Source of the DNA: Ignelater luminosus | Lineage: Eukaryota > Arthropoda > Insecta > Coleoptera > Elateridae | Assembly: GCA_011009095.1 (NCBI GenBank) | Contig: VTPC01090589.1 | Coordinates: 777,515 to 841,514, forward strand | Direction: 5' to 3' | DNA: 64,000 nt | Part shown: in pieces, positions 45,285 through 58,400 of the stretch | Position numbering within the stretch: position 1 is the first letter of the stretch | Layout of the letters: each line of letters starts with the position of its first letter | The notes under the pieces: generated by a model | The model's input: only the letters and a program-made list of their open reading frames with translations | The model's database searches: none | Told to the model about the DNA's origin: nothing | Translations under genes and position numbers: made by a program

Positions 45285-46759
45285 GATATACAGTCGCGCT
45301 GCGACCAATAAGGACATTTTCTTACGCAAACGCCTATGCAACTGGATATCTAGTTTTATTTGCGATATCTGTGGTTTAACTGCAAGATCAGGTATGTTCG
45401 GATACCTTCGAAAATTAAAAATAGAGCTCCAGGTTATATTTGACCTACTTTTTTTCGTAATTAGTTACCCATTTAAGACTTTTTCTATTATGCTTCATAA
45501 ACTAACTTTTTATGATTTATTTTAATATTCCACTTACGCTATGTAATTTCAAATATTATAAGAAAAGTTATTTTTATTTAAAAAGTTATTTTTATTTAAA
45601 AAGTTTTTTTCTACGTTTGGTGTTAAGTTGTTAAGTATTATAGAGTAACAACCGATAAGATTGATATTAAAATGATGTTTAAAATACGCATACATTTCCT
45701 CTTCATGTTAATGTACAGTTGTACCGTTTGCTAGGACATATTCTCAAAGTCGCAAAAGAATTATGATGTAATAAAGTTTGAGGAAAAGTATGTTTTACGG
45801 ATTTTATGTTGCTAATAGATTTTTGATAACCGCTTTCGTTACATTCAAGAGCGGTTGCACAAACCACCATTAAATTTAATGTTTCGTTAAATTTAATAAC
45901 GCGTTTTTGAAACCAAAACGCAAGAATAATTATAATCAGATATTTTATTGTTTTACTTTAACTGTTTATAATTTAAGTAAGAAGTTTTGATATAAATACT
46001 TTCGGCAATTAATATTCGCCGCTAAATTTAACAAAGCTATAAATACCATATTTCGTTTTCTTCTGAATTTACTAAGAGTTAAGAAAAAACGAAGGCTGTG
46101 CGTTGATGGGGAAGTAGTCGATGATCTTTACACATATTACAAAAAAATGAAAGTAAAACTTTGGAGAACGTTAGGATTCTGAGCAGCCACGAAAATGCTA
46201 AACCCGAGGAAAGTCTCGTAAATTACATCGTTCACACGCCTCATTACTCGTACGTGCAACTTTTCAACTTTAAACGTCAAAAATTGAAAACGAGCCAACC
46301 ACACTCTACTAGTTATGAACTATGTATGAGCATGCTGGTGCATCTTCTAACAACGTAATATATTTGAAGCTTTTTGCAGTTGTCTATTTAACATGAAAAT
46401 CACATAGCTTACAAGATTTTATATTTACTATAAGTAAAACCAAAAATCTTAAGGTCGTTGCTCTAAAGTTATTATAGAATTTTAACTTGTTACAAACATG
46501 TAACATGTAATCTTAAGAAGTTAAACTTCCTTACATGGTATTTGATGAATGTTTTAAGTAGTACTTGCGGTAAAGTTATTATAACTTTTATTTGAAAAGA
46601 ACATTTTATCCTTACGGCTAAATTATATTTTAAGAAAAGCTTTTATACTTTCTCGTATTTTCTTTTCCTTATTTATTTTTAACACAACTTTGTAATAATA
46701 AGTCTTGAAGTAGACATTTTAATATTTAATTCTTGTACTATTAATGATTTCTTTCTTAT
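45285..46759. other. AT-rich stretch with no recognised gene
   Basis: A 65-codon ORF at 46,161-46,358 lies in a slightly GC-richer patch but shows no known motif. Otherwise nothing was assigned. Confidence 0.4.
45563..45606 (+). repeat. 18-bp tandem repeat
   Basis: The unit aaaagttatttttattta occurs twice exactly (45,563-45,580 and 45,581-45,598) and starts a third time. Confidence 0.8.
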
Positions 46760-47263
46760 TTGACACATTTTTTTATAAAAACAAAAATAAATTGTGTAGT
46801 TTTTGTTAGCTTTAGTTTGCTAGTAGTACTTACAAATGTCAAAGTTGAAGTAAATAAAAGTTCAGCAGAAAAAATAAGCGTTAATAGATTTAGTTTGATT
46901 GAGAGGATGGGTGGTAGGAAAAAGTTGCGAGTTTGCAAGGTTAGAGGATTCTTAACGCAATCCCTAATAGTCAAGATTCGATCATTTTTTGCCAGAAGTA
47001 TTTTCACCTATATTTTGGTTAATAAACACATACATTCCACACTCTTAAAACTGTCCACTTTAGTATCAAAGAAATTCGTGAAAAAATTTAAACTCAATGG
47101 ACGACATTTTGCCTTCGATAATAACTTTCTTCTTGCTACCTTTACTATCTTCTACCTTTTTCGCAATATCTTGTTTAGAACCCATTCACATTGCATATAC
47201 TCTGAGAACTACCAATTTGCAATTTTGCAAAGAGTCGGAGTAAACTCCCAAATACTCCGTTGA
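46760..47263 (+). CDS. Unrecognised 167-codon ORF
   Basis: The longest open frame of the window without a transposon match. It starts MTHFFIKTKINCVVFVSFSL; residues 11-28 are hydrophobic and could be a signal peptide or membrane anchor, and the rest is basic (RMGGRKKLRVCKVRG, KKFVKKFKLNGR). It ends 80 bp before the Mos1-like mariner. The codon pattern is AT-driven and an overlapping minus ORF exists (46,756-47,007), so chance is the likeliest explanation. No homologue is known to me. Confidence 0.12.
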   Translation: MTHFFIKTKINCVVFVSFSLLVVLTNVKVEVNKSSAEKISVNRFSLIERMGGRKKLRVCKVRGFLTQSLIVKIRSFFARSIFTYILVNKHIHSTLLKLSTLVSKKFVKKFKLNGRHFAFDNNFLLATFTIFYLFRNILFRTHSHCIYSENYQFAILQRVGVNSQILR

Positions 47264-47339
47264 AATATTGGGAGTACAAATTAGTTCGGACCGGTTTTTT
47301 GCTGTCAAAAATGCATTTATTTTAAAACAAAATAAAAGG

Positions 47340-48563
47340 ACAGATTATTCAAAGTATTGTTCATCGCTGATTACGACTTTTCCCAGCTCTCAGGCAATTT
47401 TCGAATTCCCCCTCGAAAAAATGTCTCGTCTTCTGAGGTGATCCAAGTCTCGAGCCAATTTTCGATATCTGCGGAAGAAGTGAACCGGTGACCTGCCAAA
47501 TCGTTCTGCATCCGTCGGAACAACCAGTAATCAGAAGGAGCAATGTCCAGAAAATACGACGGGTGCGGTAAAATATCCCACTTCAGCGTTTCCAAATATG
47601 TTTTTACGACTTTTGTGACATGAGGCCGAGCGTTGTCATGCAGAAGAATAACTTTGTCATGTCTTTGCTCGTATTCCGACCGTTTTTCTAGTAATGAGCG
47701 GCTCAAACGAATCAATTGTAGCCTATACCGATCGCCCGTAATGGATTCACCAGGTTGTAGCAGCTCATAATATACAACACCCTTTTGGTCCCACCAGATA
47801 CACAGCATGACTTTCGAACCATGAATATTCGGTTTTGGTGTTGATGTTGAGGTCGATTGCAACGATTGACCGGGCATAGCGTAGTATTTTTTCTTCTTGG
47901 GGTTACCGTAGAATATTCATTTCTCATCTCCAGTCACTATCCGATGTAAAAAACCCTTTCTTTTTTGCCTTTCAATCAGCTGCTCCCAAGAGAAAAATCG
48001 CCTTTTAACGTCTCTCGTTTCAGTTCATGAAGAACCCAATTGTCTTGCTTTTGAATAATTCCTATTGATTTCACTGGTACAGAAACTGCTTGTTGAGTAA
48101 CTCCCAAAGTATCTGCAAACTCCTCTTGCGTTTGAGTTGGGTCTTCATCGAGTAATGCCCTCAATTTTTTTGGCTGTCCAGAGCGAGGTTTGTCTTCAAC
48201 GCTGAAATCACCATTCTTGAAACGTCGAAACCATTCCCTACATGATTTATCAGTTGGAGCAGTGTCACCATAAACTTCCACAAGTATTCGACGAGTTTCA
48301 ACTGCACTTTTCTGCCAATTAAAACAGAAAACTAAAACCTCCTGCAAATGCTGCTTAGTTAACACAAAATTCGACATATTCAACACAGTAAAAAACAAGT
48401 TTTTTTTATGAAACTCAAAGCGATATAAACTTAATTTAATTGACAGATGTCTAACTTCTCTAAAACAACCGAAATCAGCTGTCACTATTAAATACTCATC
48501 ACAACCAGTGTGCTATCTTTTGAAAAACAAACCGATATTATTTACTACCTTTGAATCATCCTG
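47340..48563 (-). mobile_element. Mauritiana-like (Mos1-like) mariner
   Basis: The ends are degenerate inverted repeats: the reverse complement of the right end reads caggatgattcaaaggtagt (from 48,563) and the left reads cagattattcaaagtattgt (from 47,341). TA lies outside the right end (48,564-48,565); the left TA is not preserved. The roughly 1.22-kb length and a near-complete transposase show a full-length but old copy. Confidence 0.88.
47345..48377 (-). pseudogene. Mos1-like transposase pseudogene
   Basis: It starts at ATG 48,377 (MSNFVLTKQHLQEVLVFCFN) and matches Mos1 along its length: VEVYGDTAPTDKSCREWFRR, the WVLHELKR linker, FLHRIVTGDEK (first catalytic Asp), KVMLCIWWDQKGVVYYELL, VILLHDNARPHVTKVV (second Asp), SYFLDIAPSDYWLF (third Asp, usually YSPDIAPSD) and LPESWEK, ending SDEQYFE at 47,345. 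Three lesions are visible: a frameshift near 48,015, a TGA replacing the Trp codon right after GDEK (about 47,917), and a one-base loss near the end (about 47,375). All three catalytic Asp are still encoded. Confidence 0.88.
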
Positions 48564-48565
48564 TA

Positions 48566-49615
48566 CAGAAAAAATACTTTGGTGAAGTACAGAAAACTTT
48601 TAATAATGTTAGTTGTGATAAATCAGAAATCACTCAAGCATTTCAGAATTGAAGTTCTCATGTTTATCTAAAAGAACTTTGCTAAATCAGTCTTCAACTG
48701 GAAAGATACTTTTTATAAAAATCTAATTTCATGCAAAACACTGAAGATAATGAAATATTCTACACTGCAAAAAGAGCCAAGAGAAGAATGATAGGAGCAA
48801 TCATATATGGTTGTGGAATGATAAAACCATTAACAAGTGTAAAAGTGCAGAAGAACGATAATAGGCAATTTAGTTGTAGGCCAAAACTTAGACTTTTTTT
48901 ACCAATCCTTTGCATATCCTTAACTACCTTCACCCACTATATCTTTCTGTTTTTTCTGCCCAAACTCTGCTCTTTCCACATTTATGTATTCCACTTGTTA
49001 TAGCAGTCCGTCAAGGCACTTGTTAAAACATTTAGCACACCAGTTTAGTTTGGACAAATTGAACCCAACTATATGGTCTTTGTCCTGGCGATAACCACAG
49101 CTACAATTCGCCTTTTGCGTATGTAAACCTATACATCTAGTTACAACTACTTATTTTGGCAAGTACAGTTACAAAAAAGTATTTTATCAAAATCAGTGTG
49201 TTCTTTTTTTCTGACATGACCTATTGTCAATCTCAGTATGGTTAGAGAATCAAGACTTATTTTATAAATAAAAAATCAATAATACAATTCTTGTGCCAAA
49301 GTGTATCTAAAGATAGACACTTTATGAATCGCACTTTACTGGCTATAACTAAAAACTGCAGCGATACAAAACGCAAACTTTTGAAGATTACAATAGATGC
49401 TCTCTTCCCCTAAGAAATACAAACTAAAACTAAATGTTGCTTTAATTTCTGTTTGACCATTGTTGAATTTTAAAAATTAAACAGATTCCATTTAACGATC
49501 TTTCAAGAATCTCATTTCAAATAATAAAGAATTTAATTTACACGATACATCCACATTTTCTTTTCAAAACATTTGTGAATCTCCAATATGTTCAATTTTG
49601 GAATTGATCATTTCA
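48566..49615. other. AT-rich stretch with no recognised gene
   Basis: A small imperfect palindrome, aaagtgtatct-aaag-atagacacttt, lies at about 49,300-49,325. Otherwise nothing was assigned. Confidence 0.4.
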
Positions 49616-49619
49616 TTCC

Positions 49620-50700
49620 AAAATCAAACAGGAACTTGTTGGAGCATTTTTGGGTTTTGAAGTTCCCAGGGTCATTGTTATGTCCTTGAATGGTAGGCGT
49701 ACTGTGTATGTTCCATCTAGGTTTCTTTGTGTTGTTTGACTGTGGAATTCTTCACAAGCCTTTTCTTCCTCTGTTAACTCTCATGGTTGATAGACTTTCT
49801 CCAGTTCCCAGAACTTTGTTAATTGGTTATCTTCGTTGATACATTAGATCATACTGACGATGTGGATGTTGCTATTTGCTTTTTGAGCTGCTCCTTGCAA
49901 ACTCCAACCGAATTCTGTGTTTTGACACATTATTTCATTTTTGCTTTTGTGTAGACCAGTCAGCGTGATTGTGCTGATGTCCTTTAAGCTTAGTATTATG
50001 TCTATTGGTCAGGGTTTTGCAAATGTAGGATTGGCTAATATGCGATTGTTTCATTCATCCATATTGTTTTCTAGCGCCTTCCTAGGTAATGCGTGAGTAG
50101 TTTTGTTAAGACGAGTAGTGTTGTGTTGATTATTCCCCAGTTCCGATGTTTTTGCCTTGACCTTGTTTCTTGGTAGGCCGAGTAGTTGAGCTGCTTGCTG
50201 TGAGTGCCCTCAAGATTTCGTAGGTGCCATCTGTTCTCTTTGTTCGAATTAATGCTGTGGAAATAATACACCGCCTTCTTGTCGTGCGACATTGTTGCTC
50301 ACTTCCTGGGATGAGCGTTCTCTTAGTCAACTCGCTTGCTGCCTGTTGATCTCTATGGGGAACGGTGCAAAAGGGTCTTGACTATTGCAATGCTTGCAGC
50401 ATGGCTTTTTGTTTTCTTCGATCGCTGTTGATTTTGATTCTCCCATTGCTTCTAAGAATTGAAATTTTTTTGAATTTTATTAAATACTCGTAGTTTTGGA
50501 CTTCGTGGGAGTTTTCTAATGACTGCTCATCTAGCCGGTTGGTTTCGGTGTCCCCTTTCCTGATGATTATGCGTGCTACAAATGGACCCCAAGATGTGAT
50601 GTCGATGGTTGGATTCGTGATTGCTTCAAGACATTCTGTATTGGTGTCGTGCAGTCGCTTATTTTCTTAGATGATTCTTGTTGGGTGGGTGAGAAGTTCA
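49620..50700 (-). pseudogene. BEL/Pao polyprotein remnant (protease to start of reverse transcriptase)
   Basis: On the minus strand the order is: a CCKHCNSQDP-like Cys/His piece (near 50,400), TALIRTKRTDGTYEILRALT (about 50,190-50,260, the protease start TALVxI...RALLDxGSQ), NTEFGWSLQGAA (49,885-49,915, the EFGWxLSG motif before the reverse transcriptase), TKFWELEKVYQP (about 49,795-49,830), ELTEEEKACEEFHSQTTQRN and TVRLPFKD (about 49,685-49,705). This succession is specific to BEL/Pao elements. Stops and frame changes break it, and it ends before the reverse-transcriptase catalytic motifs. No LTRs were found nearby. Confidence 0.68.
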
Positions 50701-50867
50701 GGATCTTGTCTGGATTACTCGGCTCGGTTCTACATGCACAGCTTGGGACATATATAATGCGCAGCCCTAAAACGGAATAAAATGTAGTGGTTATGCAACA
50801 CATGTAGCAGCTTTAGGTACTTTTAAGCACAGAAAAGCTCACTCTCCACGAATTACTTCACTTTTCT

Positions 50868-50945
50868 TTGTAGGCCAGTGGTAAACACCTTTGAATAACG
50901 ACCGACCGTACGACATAGCTTAGGTTCAAATCCCACATCGGACAG
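50868..50945 (+). ncRNA. tRNA-like SINE head (candidate)
   Basis: taggccagtggt (50,871-50,882) resembles a pol III A box (TRGCnnAGTGG), and ggttcaaatcc (50,923-50,933) is a perfect B box (GGTTCRAATCC) about 40 bp further on, a tRNA-like spacing. No acceptor-stem pairing or anticodon arm is evident, so it is more likely a tRNA-derived SINE or a decayed tRNA than a working tRNA gene. Confidence 0.38.
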
Positions 50946-51024
50946 TATTTTGTTATTTATTTCTTTTGTGAATAAAAATTACCGTACTATTGATCTAAAG
51001 TTTATTTGTTGGTGTCAGTGTTTA

Positions 51025-51300
51025 TAGCTTTTTTTTTAAAAAAATGTGATGATGTATATCGCACATGCATGGAAGTTTCATAATTTTTTATAGTATGTAT
51101 TGATAACATATTAGTTACAGTGTAATATTATATTTACATGGCAATAATAACAAACAATTTTATTTGGTTAAGACATCAGTTTTTTATTTTTGTAAAATGT
51201 AACAGATCATGTTCAAAAAAATGCTTTAAAAAAGTTATCATAATTTTTTGTAGCATGTATCTATAGCATATTTCACTGTAAGATTATGTTTTCCAACACC
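51025..51300 (+). repeat. Two-copy degenerate tandem duplication (about 160 bp)
   Basis: tcataattttttatagtatg...ataacatatt...attatattt (from about 51,079) recurs about 160 bp later as tcataattttttgtagcatg...atagcatatt...attatgttt (from about 51,238). Looser similarity extends upstream in both copies. Confidence 0.5.
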
Positions 51301-54300
51301 GGTCATGCTTTGTTGTCGTTTGTCTATACAAATGGATTAACTCAAAAACCCTGAATAAAGATAGTAAATTTATTTGTTAGTAAAACCCTTAATAATGCAT
51401 ACACTTCCTGTGGTGACGACAGGGAATAGTGTAAAGAATTCTGTGAAAGATGGGAGAATGTGTTCAAAACCGTGAATTAAAGAATTCCCCGAAAATCTAG
51501 AGATTAGATATCAGGGTCGGCGGAAGGCATATGGTGAATATGGAGCACTTTTATTATTTTTATTATAATTCTACTTGGATGTTATAAAATAAATATTATC
51601 CACAATATTACAAATTCAACAATTTTAAGATCTTTTAACGTTTGGCAAAAGAAAGACAGTTTAACATAGAATATTTCTGCTTATTTGATTCTGATATCAT
51701 TGAATAGCTTGTTTTAAAAACTATTTGTTTTAGATTTTTAAATAAAAATTAATCTTTCTTGAAAAAAATAGCGATTTAGATATTAAATATACAATTAATA
51801 ATGGAGAGCAAAACAAAAGAATGGCGCTTATTGATTAAACTTACTGGGAAATATAAAATACCCGACTATACATTTAATAGACTCTTTAGATAGATAATTT
51901 TATTTCCTAAGTTTAGTACCGTAAAAACTTTTCTTAAAAGCATAGACAAATCGATAAAAATTGAGTTTCATGGCTTACTAGACAAGACAGAACTTCTAAA
52001 CACTTCGTATAAGTATCTGAAGTTACCGTTTAATACATTTCCGCTCTTTTGTAGGAAATAAATTTGAACACTTATCGATCTGTCTCTGTTTTAGTGAATT
52101 TTTCAAATAAAGAGTTACCGATACAAAGAATTATAAATATTTAAAATCACTTACTTAACAATGAAAAATGTTTTATAATCTAATGTCATTTGAAAACATA
52201 AAAATGACTATATAACACACTAGAGACTAGATCATTAAACAGCGTTTGGTCAAAATCAAGTAGGCGTTTCATTAAACAAAAGTCATTAGTTATCTCAAAA
52301 ATATTTCTGTCTAATTATTCGATGATGGATTTTTAAAAAATTAAAGATTTTTGTTTCTAGAAAGCCATAGATGTTTTAAAAAGACAAAAAAGTTAATAAA
52401 ATAATCCTTAAAGTAAGGTTTTTTATTATTTGAACTACTTCGTTTTTCCAAGGTTTATGGTTTATGAGAACCCTTCAGTATAGCAGATTTAATAAAGGAC
52501 AGTCTCTATATTTAGAACGAGACGTTGCTTTTTCTTTATATCTTGTAAGAAATTTTTGTTAAATAATGACAAACGAGTTGTGGGCAACAACAACTGTAAT
52601 CCTGTCTTCTTATATAAAGTCTCATATTACCAAAAAAAATGAATGACAAATTTTTGTCCTCTTAAATAATTTGGAAAGAAATATCTCCATGACTATCGGT
52701 TAGCTAATGTCAGTTTTCATTTTGTTATCTTTAAGATTTAGATATTTTTAGAATTTTTTTATCCTGGTATTTGTTTTTTCTCTTTTATAATATATTTGTT
52801 TACATTTGCAAAATATTTTTGAAATAAATTATATTTAGTCATTTATGTTTTCTTATTCGTTCAAAATCATTTCTACATACAAATCCAGTCTCTTTAAAGA
52901 AAACACGTCCCTTTACACATGTATGCGGATACCAACAAAGCCATCCCTTTATAGAATTCCATTTGTACTTCTCGTCTTACTGTGCTTGGCAGCACCGTTG
53001 TTGCCATACCGCATTCAAATTGTAATTGTTAACTAGGTACCTTCCTTTATTATATCAGTTTCTCTGACAACGTGGATAATTTAATTCCGATACTTATTCC
53101 ACCGGAGTGTAGTAATAGTAAGGCATTTTGTCATTTAAGGATTTAACTCTGTAAGTGTTTTATGTATTTAAGTTAATTAAAGCTTTTGTAAAAAAAATAT
53201 AAAGTAGCGCAGGTCTAGATTTTGCATCTAATAAATATAATTTAATATTGCATATTAAAAGCACTATTAGAATGGAAATTATTTGATGAAAATAGGGAAT
53301 GCTTAATTAATGAATGAATAATGGCATACCAGTGTGCATCTCTGCTGTACTGCATTGTTTAAATACTAGGGGTGAAAACTATAATGAACTTCAACAAAGC
53401 AACAGAAAATTAAGAACAAAATAATTTAATGATTTACAATAAAATCTTGATTTCATTACGTATTATGCTTTACAATTCTCTCTATCTTTAATATAATATC
53501 TTGGCATTTTTGAAAATAAATATATCAATATAGCGAACTATATGTATATTGTTGTTGTTGCTTAATTCTTTTTTTTTGCTATTAAGCCAACCATGACTTG
53601 CCTTAAAAAAAATCTAAATAAATTTTACATAGTACGTTGCTGTATTCTCTAGTAATGATTCTTTCAACAGTAAAAGAATATGACAGCTCTTTCGAGAAAA
53701 TAAAAATCTTTGAATTTTTGCTTATAATATAAAAACAAAAGAAGATCGCTAAAATTTGTTTTCACCAAAAAATTTGCCTTAAAAAACTTTTACAATACAG
53801 TCTAAATTCTACGGCTCTACCTCCAATAGTACTCGAGCCGCTTTAGCAATAAATCGAAAAGGGACATACTGTACAAAAGTATGTAATTAATTAATTATTT
53901 AAAAAATACAAAGTCAATTAAATTAGAAAGAAAGTTGATTATCTTGGAATTCAATTTATTGATGTTTTTGTTTTTTTGTTAGCAAAACCTACGGTTTACC
54001 GATTCTCTATACGCAAATTAGTTAAGCAACAAATAAAAATAGGAAAAAAAAACGACAAAGGCAAAGTTTCAGAAAATAAGTACAAAGTATAATCGCCTGC
54101 TTACATTTTAGACCTACTTGGTTTTCGTATTACTGAATAGCATACAATCAGTGTACGTCTTAGAATGCTATGAGTAACCATGACATTAAAAATAAGAAAA
54201 TAATTGGTGTTTGACAAATTAATTCTGTTTGCTATGGAACAGTTGTTGAAACAAAAGAACCAGAATTGCCATTCCAATTAAATTCTCATCTCGTAAAACA

Positions 54301-54640
54301 GAAGAATGGCTATGTAAATGTATGCTATTTATCAATATAAAAACCAGCTAGGAGTTCCATTTAAAAAGGGAAAACAAAAGACGACATCAAAAATATCTTT
54401 TTTGTATTCCCTGCTAAATTCTTTAAACATCTCCTTGCCGTTCATTTATAGATTTATTTGCTAATGAGTTAAATCGGTCATCGGGTATTTAAATGTGTAA
54501 AGTTCAAACCAAATCATTCAATTTGGTAGAAAGTTATTAGAGAAAATGTGGTTCTCTTGACATCGTCTTTGAGTTGACAAAAAAACTTATATCAATTGAT
54601 ACTACCACAAAAAGATAAAAGTTTAGATACACCATGTATA
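51301..54640. other. AT-rich stretch with no recognised gene
   Basis: No assignable ORF, TIR pair or RNA gene was seen. Confidence 0.4.
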
Positions 54641-54649
54641 TCGGAAACG

Positions 54650-54960
54650 AATAGTGGTAGTGGTAAAGAAAAAGATTTCAAATGATATAGCATTTCAAAA
54701 TAAAATTTTGGATGTTAGTAGTGGTAATGGTGTGGCGGTGCGGCAAAATCTAACCTGTGTCTGGGTATAGTTATCTGATTTAAGAAGGTTAATAGAGAGC
54801 AAAAACCAAATGTCTGCTACCACAGGTGGCACGATGAAGGATAAAGCCAAACTGTATGCTTATTGGAAGGTGAGATCCCATCCGCGTTACTGTATAGCTG
54901 ACCTAAGAAGGTTAATGGAGGCTAAAACAGGACCATTTCCTAAACTACGAGATGGTTGAT
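54650..54960 (+). repeat. Less AT-rich patch with an internal repeat
   Basis: gatttaagaaggttaataga (about 54,777) recurs as gacctaagaaggttaatgga (about 54,900), each followed by a similar aaaac-containing string. A scrap of an unidentified repeat; no coding match. Confidence 0.35.
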
Positions 54961-56935
54961 CCCTCCTCCAAGAGAATTAAAGAAGAGGAGTGCTTTAGTA
55001 CGACCAAGTTAAGCCGCGAAGCAGTGAAGAAGAGTCTAAAGATATAAAAGTAAGCAAAGAGAACTTTTGGTCAATATATCAAGAACTACAACAAACTACA
55101 GCTTTATCCAATCTTATCAAGAGTCAAAATCCATAAGGATTGTGCAAGGTCCTTTGTGAGGGTATTGTTCTAATTATTTAAACTTAGAATTCTTTGCCAC
55201 AGTTTGATTTATGGAAAAGTTTTGATAAAAACACGTCGATTTATTGCTTATATTTGATGAGAAGTCTGCATATTCAATTATAACAAAAACAGATTCCTGA
55301 AAAGACTTAAAAGGAAGATGTGTATCTGAAAAGGAAAAGTTGAAAGTGTTAAATATCAATGATACTTAACCTATAAATCAGCTTCCAAAAATATAATTTT
55401 TTTAACTTTCAAAATGATAGAACTTGGTCGACATTCCAAAAGGATCTCGAAATATGACAAAAAAAAGAAACAAAACTTGGTATTTTAAAGTTTAGCTAAT
55501 AAGCTCAAAACGATGATCAAAACTCTCATTTTCTTAGATTTGAAATTTTTGTTTGAACTAAACTCTACAGAACGTAAAAGATTATTGAGAATTGCACAAC
55601 ATTCCAAGTAACTTTTATTACATTCTACACCTTTGAACATCTTGAATGCTACCACGCTGATCTTCTATTGGCATTAGCTACGTTGGTTCAAACGGTAAAA
55701 ACTTAGATCAAACAAATCTTTGCTTTTGATAAGATCTAAAGTTTGACAGTAGTGACTATCGACTGACAACTCCGTTTTTCCGAGGCATTCCTTCAACTTC
55801 ATTCTTAAACTTGCTACAACATACATATCGATGCCATAAAAAAAACCAAAACATGATGAAGATTATCAGTTGATACCTTGTACAGATCTTGGTACAATAT
55901 AGTAAGTATCAAAGCTACGAAAACAAATAGAAAACAACCTGTTCAATTAAATTAGAATAGTATGGCATTAAATCATAACTTCATTTTTAAACAAAATTAT
56001 CATAGCCCTAAATGGTTTTCTCAGCAAAGGAGACTCATATTTTTGCAACACTCAAAAGAAACTCTTTTTCTTTCAGAAAACCACCCATTTATGACAAATA
56101 CAAACCCATACAAGAAGAAAGATAGTAAGAAAATACAACCTTGTGTTAGGCCAAATTCAGATGTAGTAAACGGAGATGATATCGAGCTTATTAAATTAAC
56201 CTTTATCGAATCAGATTAAAAACAATCGATAGCTTAAAGTGTTCTTTGCAACCCAGTAAAAATAAGTACATGCAGCGTCTGTGAAAACTTCGTCAATACA
56301 AAAAGTTACTCTTTCAAAGAAGTCTTGCTTCCAAACAAATGACAAACTGTATTCTCAGAATGGCTTCATCGTATACAGGGTGTGTATAAACCGATCAAAA
56401 TCATTTTCTTAAATACAGAGTGTAGGGAATGCTACCGAAAAAATGATAAGGTAACTTCTTTTTGACTAGATAAGTATCTTTTCTAAAGGAACCTATGAGT
56501 CAATTCGTCTTGGTTAAGCAGTTATTGGTTTTTAATGTTGCGTGCAGACACTTTAACTTTTGGTTTTGCCAAGCAATTTTCCACACACGCGATATATTAA
56601 GAGTAACAAACAACTGCATAGCACTGTTAGATTTTGACTGTGTCATGCTAATAGGTTTGCGTCGAGAGCAGTCTTAGAGCAGTGTCGGTGTTTGATCTGC
56701 ATCGTTGCATTTATTGTGTGTACATACGGTTTGGTGCAGTACTTAGAAAATATTTGGTGAAATTTTGCATACTGTAGTGGTAGTATAGTAAGGTAACGCT
56801 AGAGTGCGCGTGTTATAATGTTTGGCCCAGTTCAGTACTAGAACTGGTGTTTTGAAATAATCTTGAAAACGAAATAGGGAGTGGGTAAATTCCAAATACC
56901 CCCTTAGGGAAGTTATTAGAACCAACAATATTGAA
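54961..56935. other. No recognised gene
   Basis: Small ORFs such as 55,962-56,219 (85 codons) have no known motif. At 56,377 the string acagggtgtgtataaaccga resembles a DNA-transposon end, but no partner was found. Confidence 0.35.
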
Positions 56936-58044
56936 CAAAGTGCAAGAGATAGTAAAGGGGGAAAGATTTAGTTGCAAAGATCATACAAAGTGAGTGGAGA
57001 GGCTAAAAAAAACCCTAAAAGGACAAGAGAAGGAAGGTCGCATAGCAGCGAGATAGACAGTGACGAAGAAATCTAAGTCAAGGAAAGTTAATACAGCTAA
57101 TAGGAAGGAAACGAGTGGAAAACTCTCTCTCACTAGATCCGATCAGGCAATACTCAAGAATAGCATCGACAAGATAGGCAGGCCGTGAAGGCAATGGTGT
57201 CACATCAATCAGAGTTAAACAAGCAGCTTTTCAAACTTACCTACTTGAATACAAAAAAGAAAGGATACTGGAGTTTCTGAAATTGAAAACTTAAAAAAGA
57301 TAGTTGAGAAAGGAACACCAGAGGTTGAGAATTTAAAAGCAAAGACGGAAACGGGACCGACATAGATGGAAGTAGAAGCAGCGAAAACACAAACATGGGT
57401 GGAAATTGCTAGAAGGAAAGGAGACTTGCAAAAACAATGAGAGTTGACATGTGTTTCGACAAAAAAACAATTATTACGGAAAGATACTAAACTGCAAGAA
57501 ATAGAGAGACCTGTAGCGGCAATACGAAAGTAGAGGCAAAGTTTTAATAGAAAGTCACGAAGGAACAGAAAAATAAGTTGGTACAGCATCTAAAAGATAA
57601 AGGGCAGTACGAAGACATCGTAGAAATATCAATTCCAAAGATTAAAATGATAAGCTCAGGCAAAGAAAACGAATGGTGGAGCCAATAGTTGAGAGAAAAG
57701 AGAAAATTCAAGAAAAGAAATTAGAAGGAGAGAGGAAAGGAAGAAAGAGAAATATTATACCACCAATATAGGCAAGACAGAAGAGCGTATAAAGAAATGA
57801 TAGACAAAGCTAGACCGGACTGCAAAGATATCACAACAGAAATCCTCCGGTTCTTACCATATAAAATAAAGTCCAGTAAGAGAAGAAGAAAAGAAGAATT
57901 TAGAACTCTACTACAAAAGACATTACTTGGGAGGAGTCTCAAGAAAAACTAATCAGAAAACATTTTCCAAAAGATGAACATGAATTAGAGAGGAACAGAG
58001 AGTGTGGAATGAAGAATAGGAGAAAGATGTTACAGACAAAGAAG

Positions 58045-58400
58045 TCAAAAAAGCCGTGCATGAACAAAAAAATAAAAAGGCACCCTGAACTACGTGTCGT
58101 ATAACTACATGGTTTAAAGAAGACAAAAGCAATAAAACGCATAAATTGGTAGTGCGACTAGATATAAAAAATGGCTTTGATTTCGCATGGCTTGTTAGCA
58201 TTGAAAGAATGTGGCGTAGGAAAAATTTTACCAGAAAGTTGGTAAGAATTGCATTAGATTTCCCGAAGAATAGGAAAATTGAAAATGGAAGTATAGAGCA
58301 AAATATAGATAGAGGATGCCCACGGGGATCTTCCCTTGAGCCGATCTCTTGGCTGCTTATTATATATAGAACTGGTTCGAAGGAGAAGTTTAGCAAATGA
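58045..58400 (+). pseudogene. LINE reverse transcriptase fragment
   Basis: The open piece 58,146-58,400 reads VVRLDIKNGFDFAWLVSIER, which is the LDIKNAFNSAxW motif carrying the first catalytic Asp, then GCPRGSSLEPISWLL for GCPQGSVLGPxLWN. Between EVKKAVHEQKNKKAP (58,045) and LDIKN about 100 residues of the fingers region are missing, so an internal deletion joins the two blocks. Confidence 0.65.

Noticed and set aside
46756-47007. 83-codon minus ORF
   Set aside because: Overlaps the equally unsupported plus ORF at 46,760; neither has a family match.
50923-50933. Functional tRNA gene
   Set aside because: A and B boxes are present but acceptor-stem pairing and an anticodon loop are not evident.
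57215-58396. Minus-strand ORFs of 124 and 147 codons
   Set aside because: They lie opposite a plus-strand LINE whose motifs are recognisable, and they show no motif of their own.
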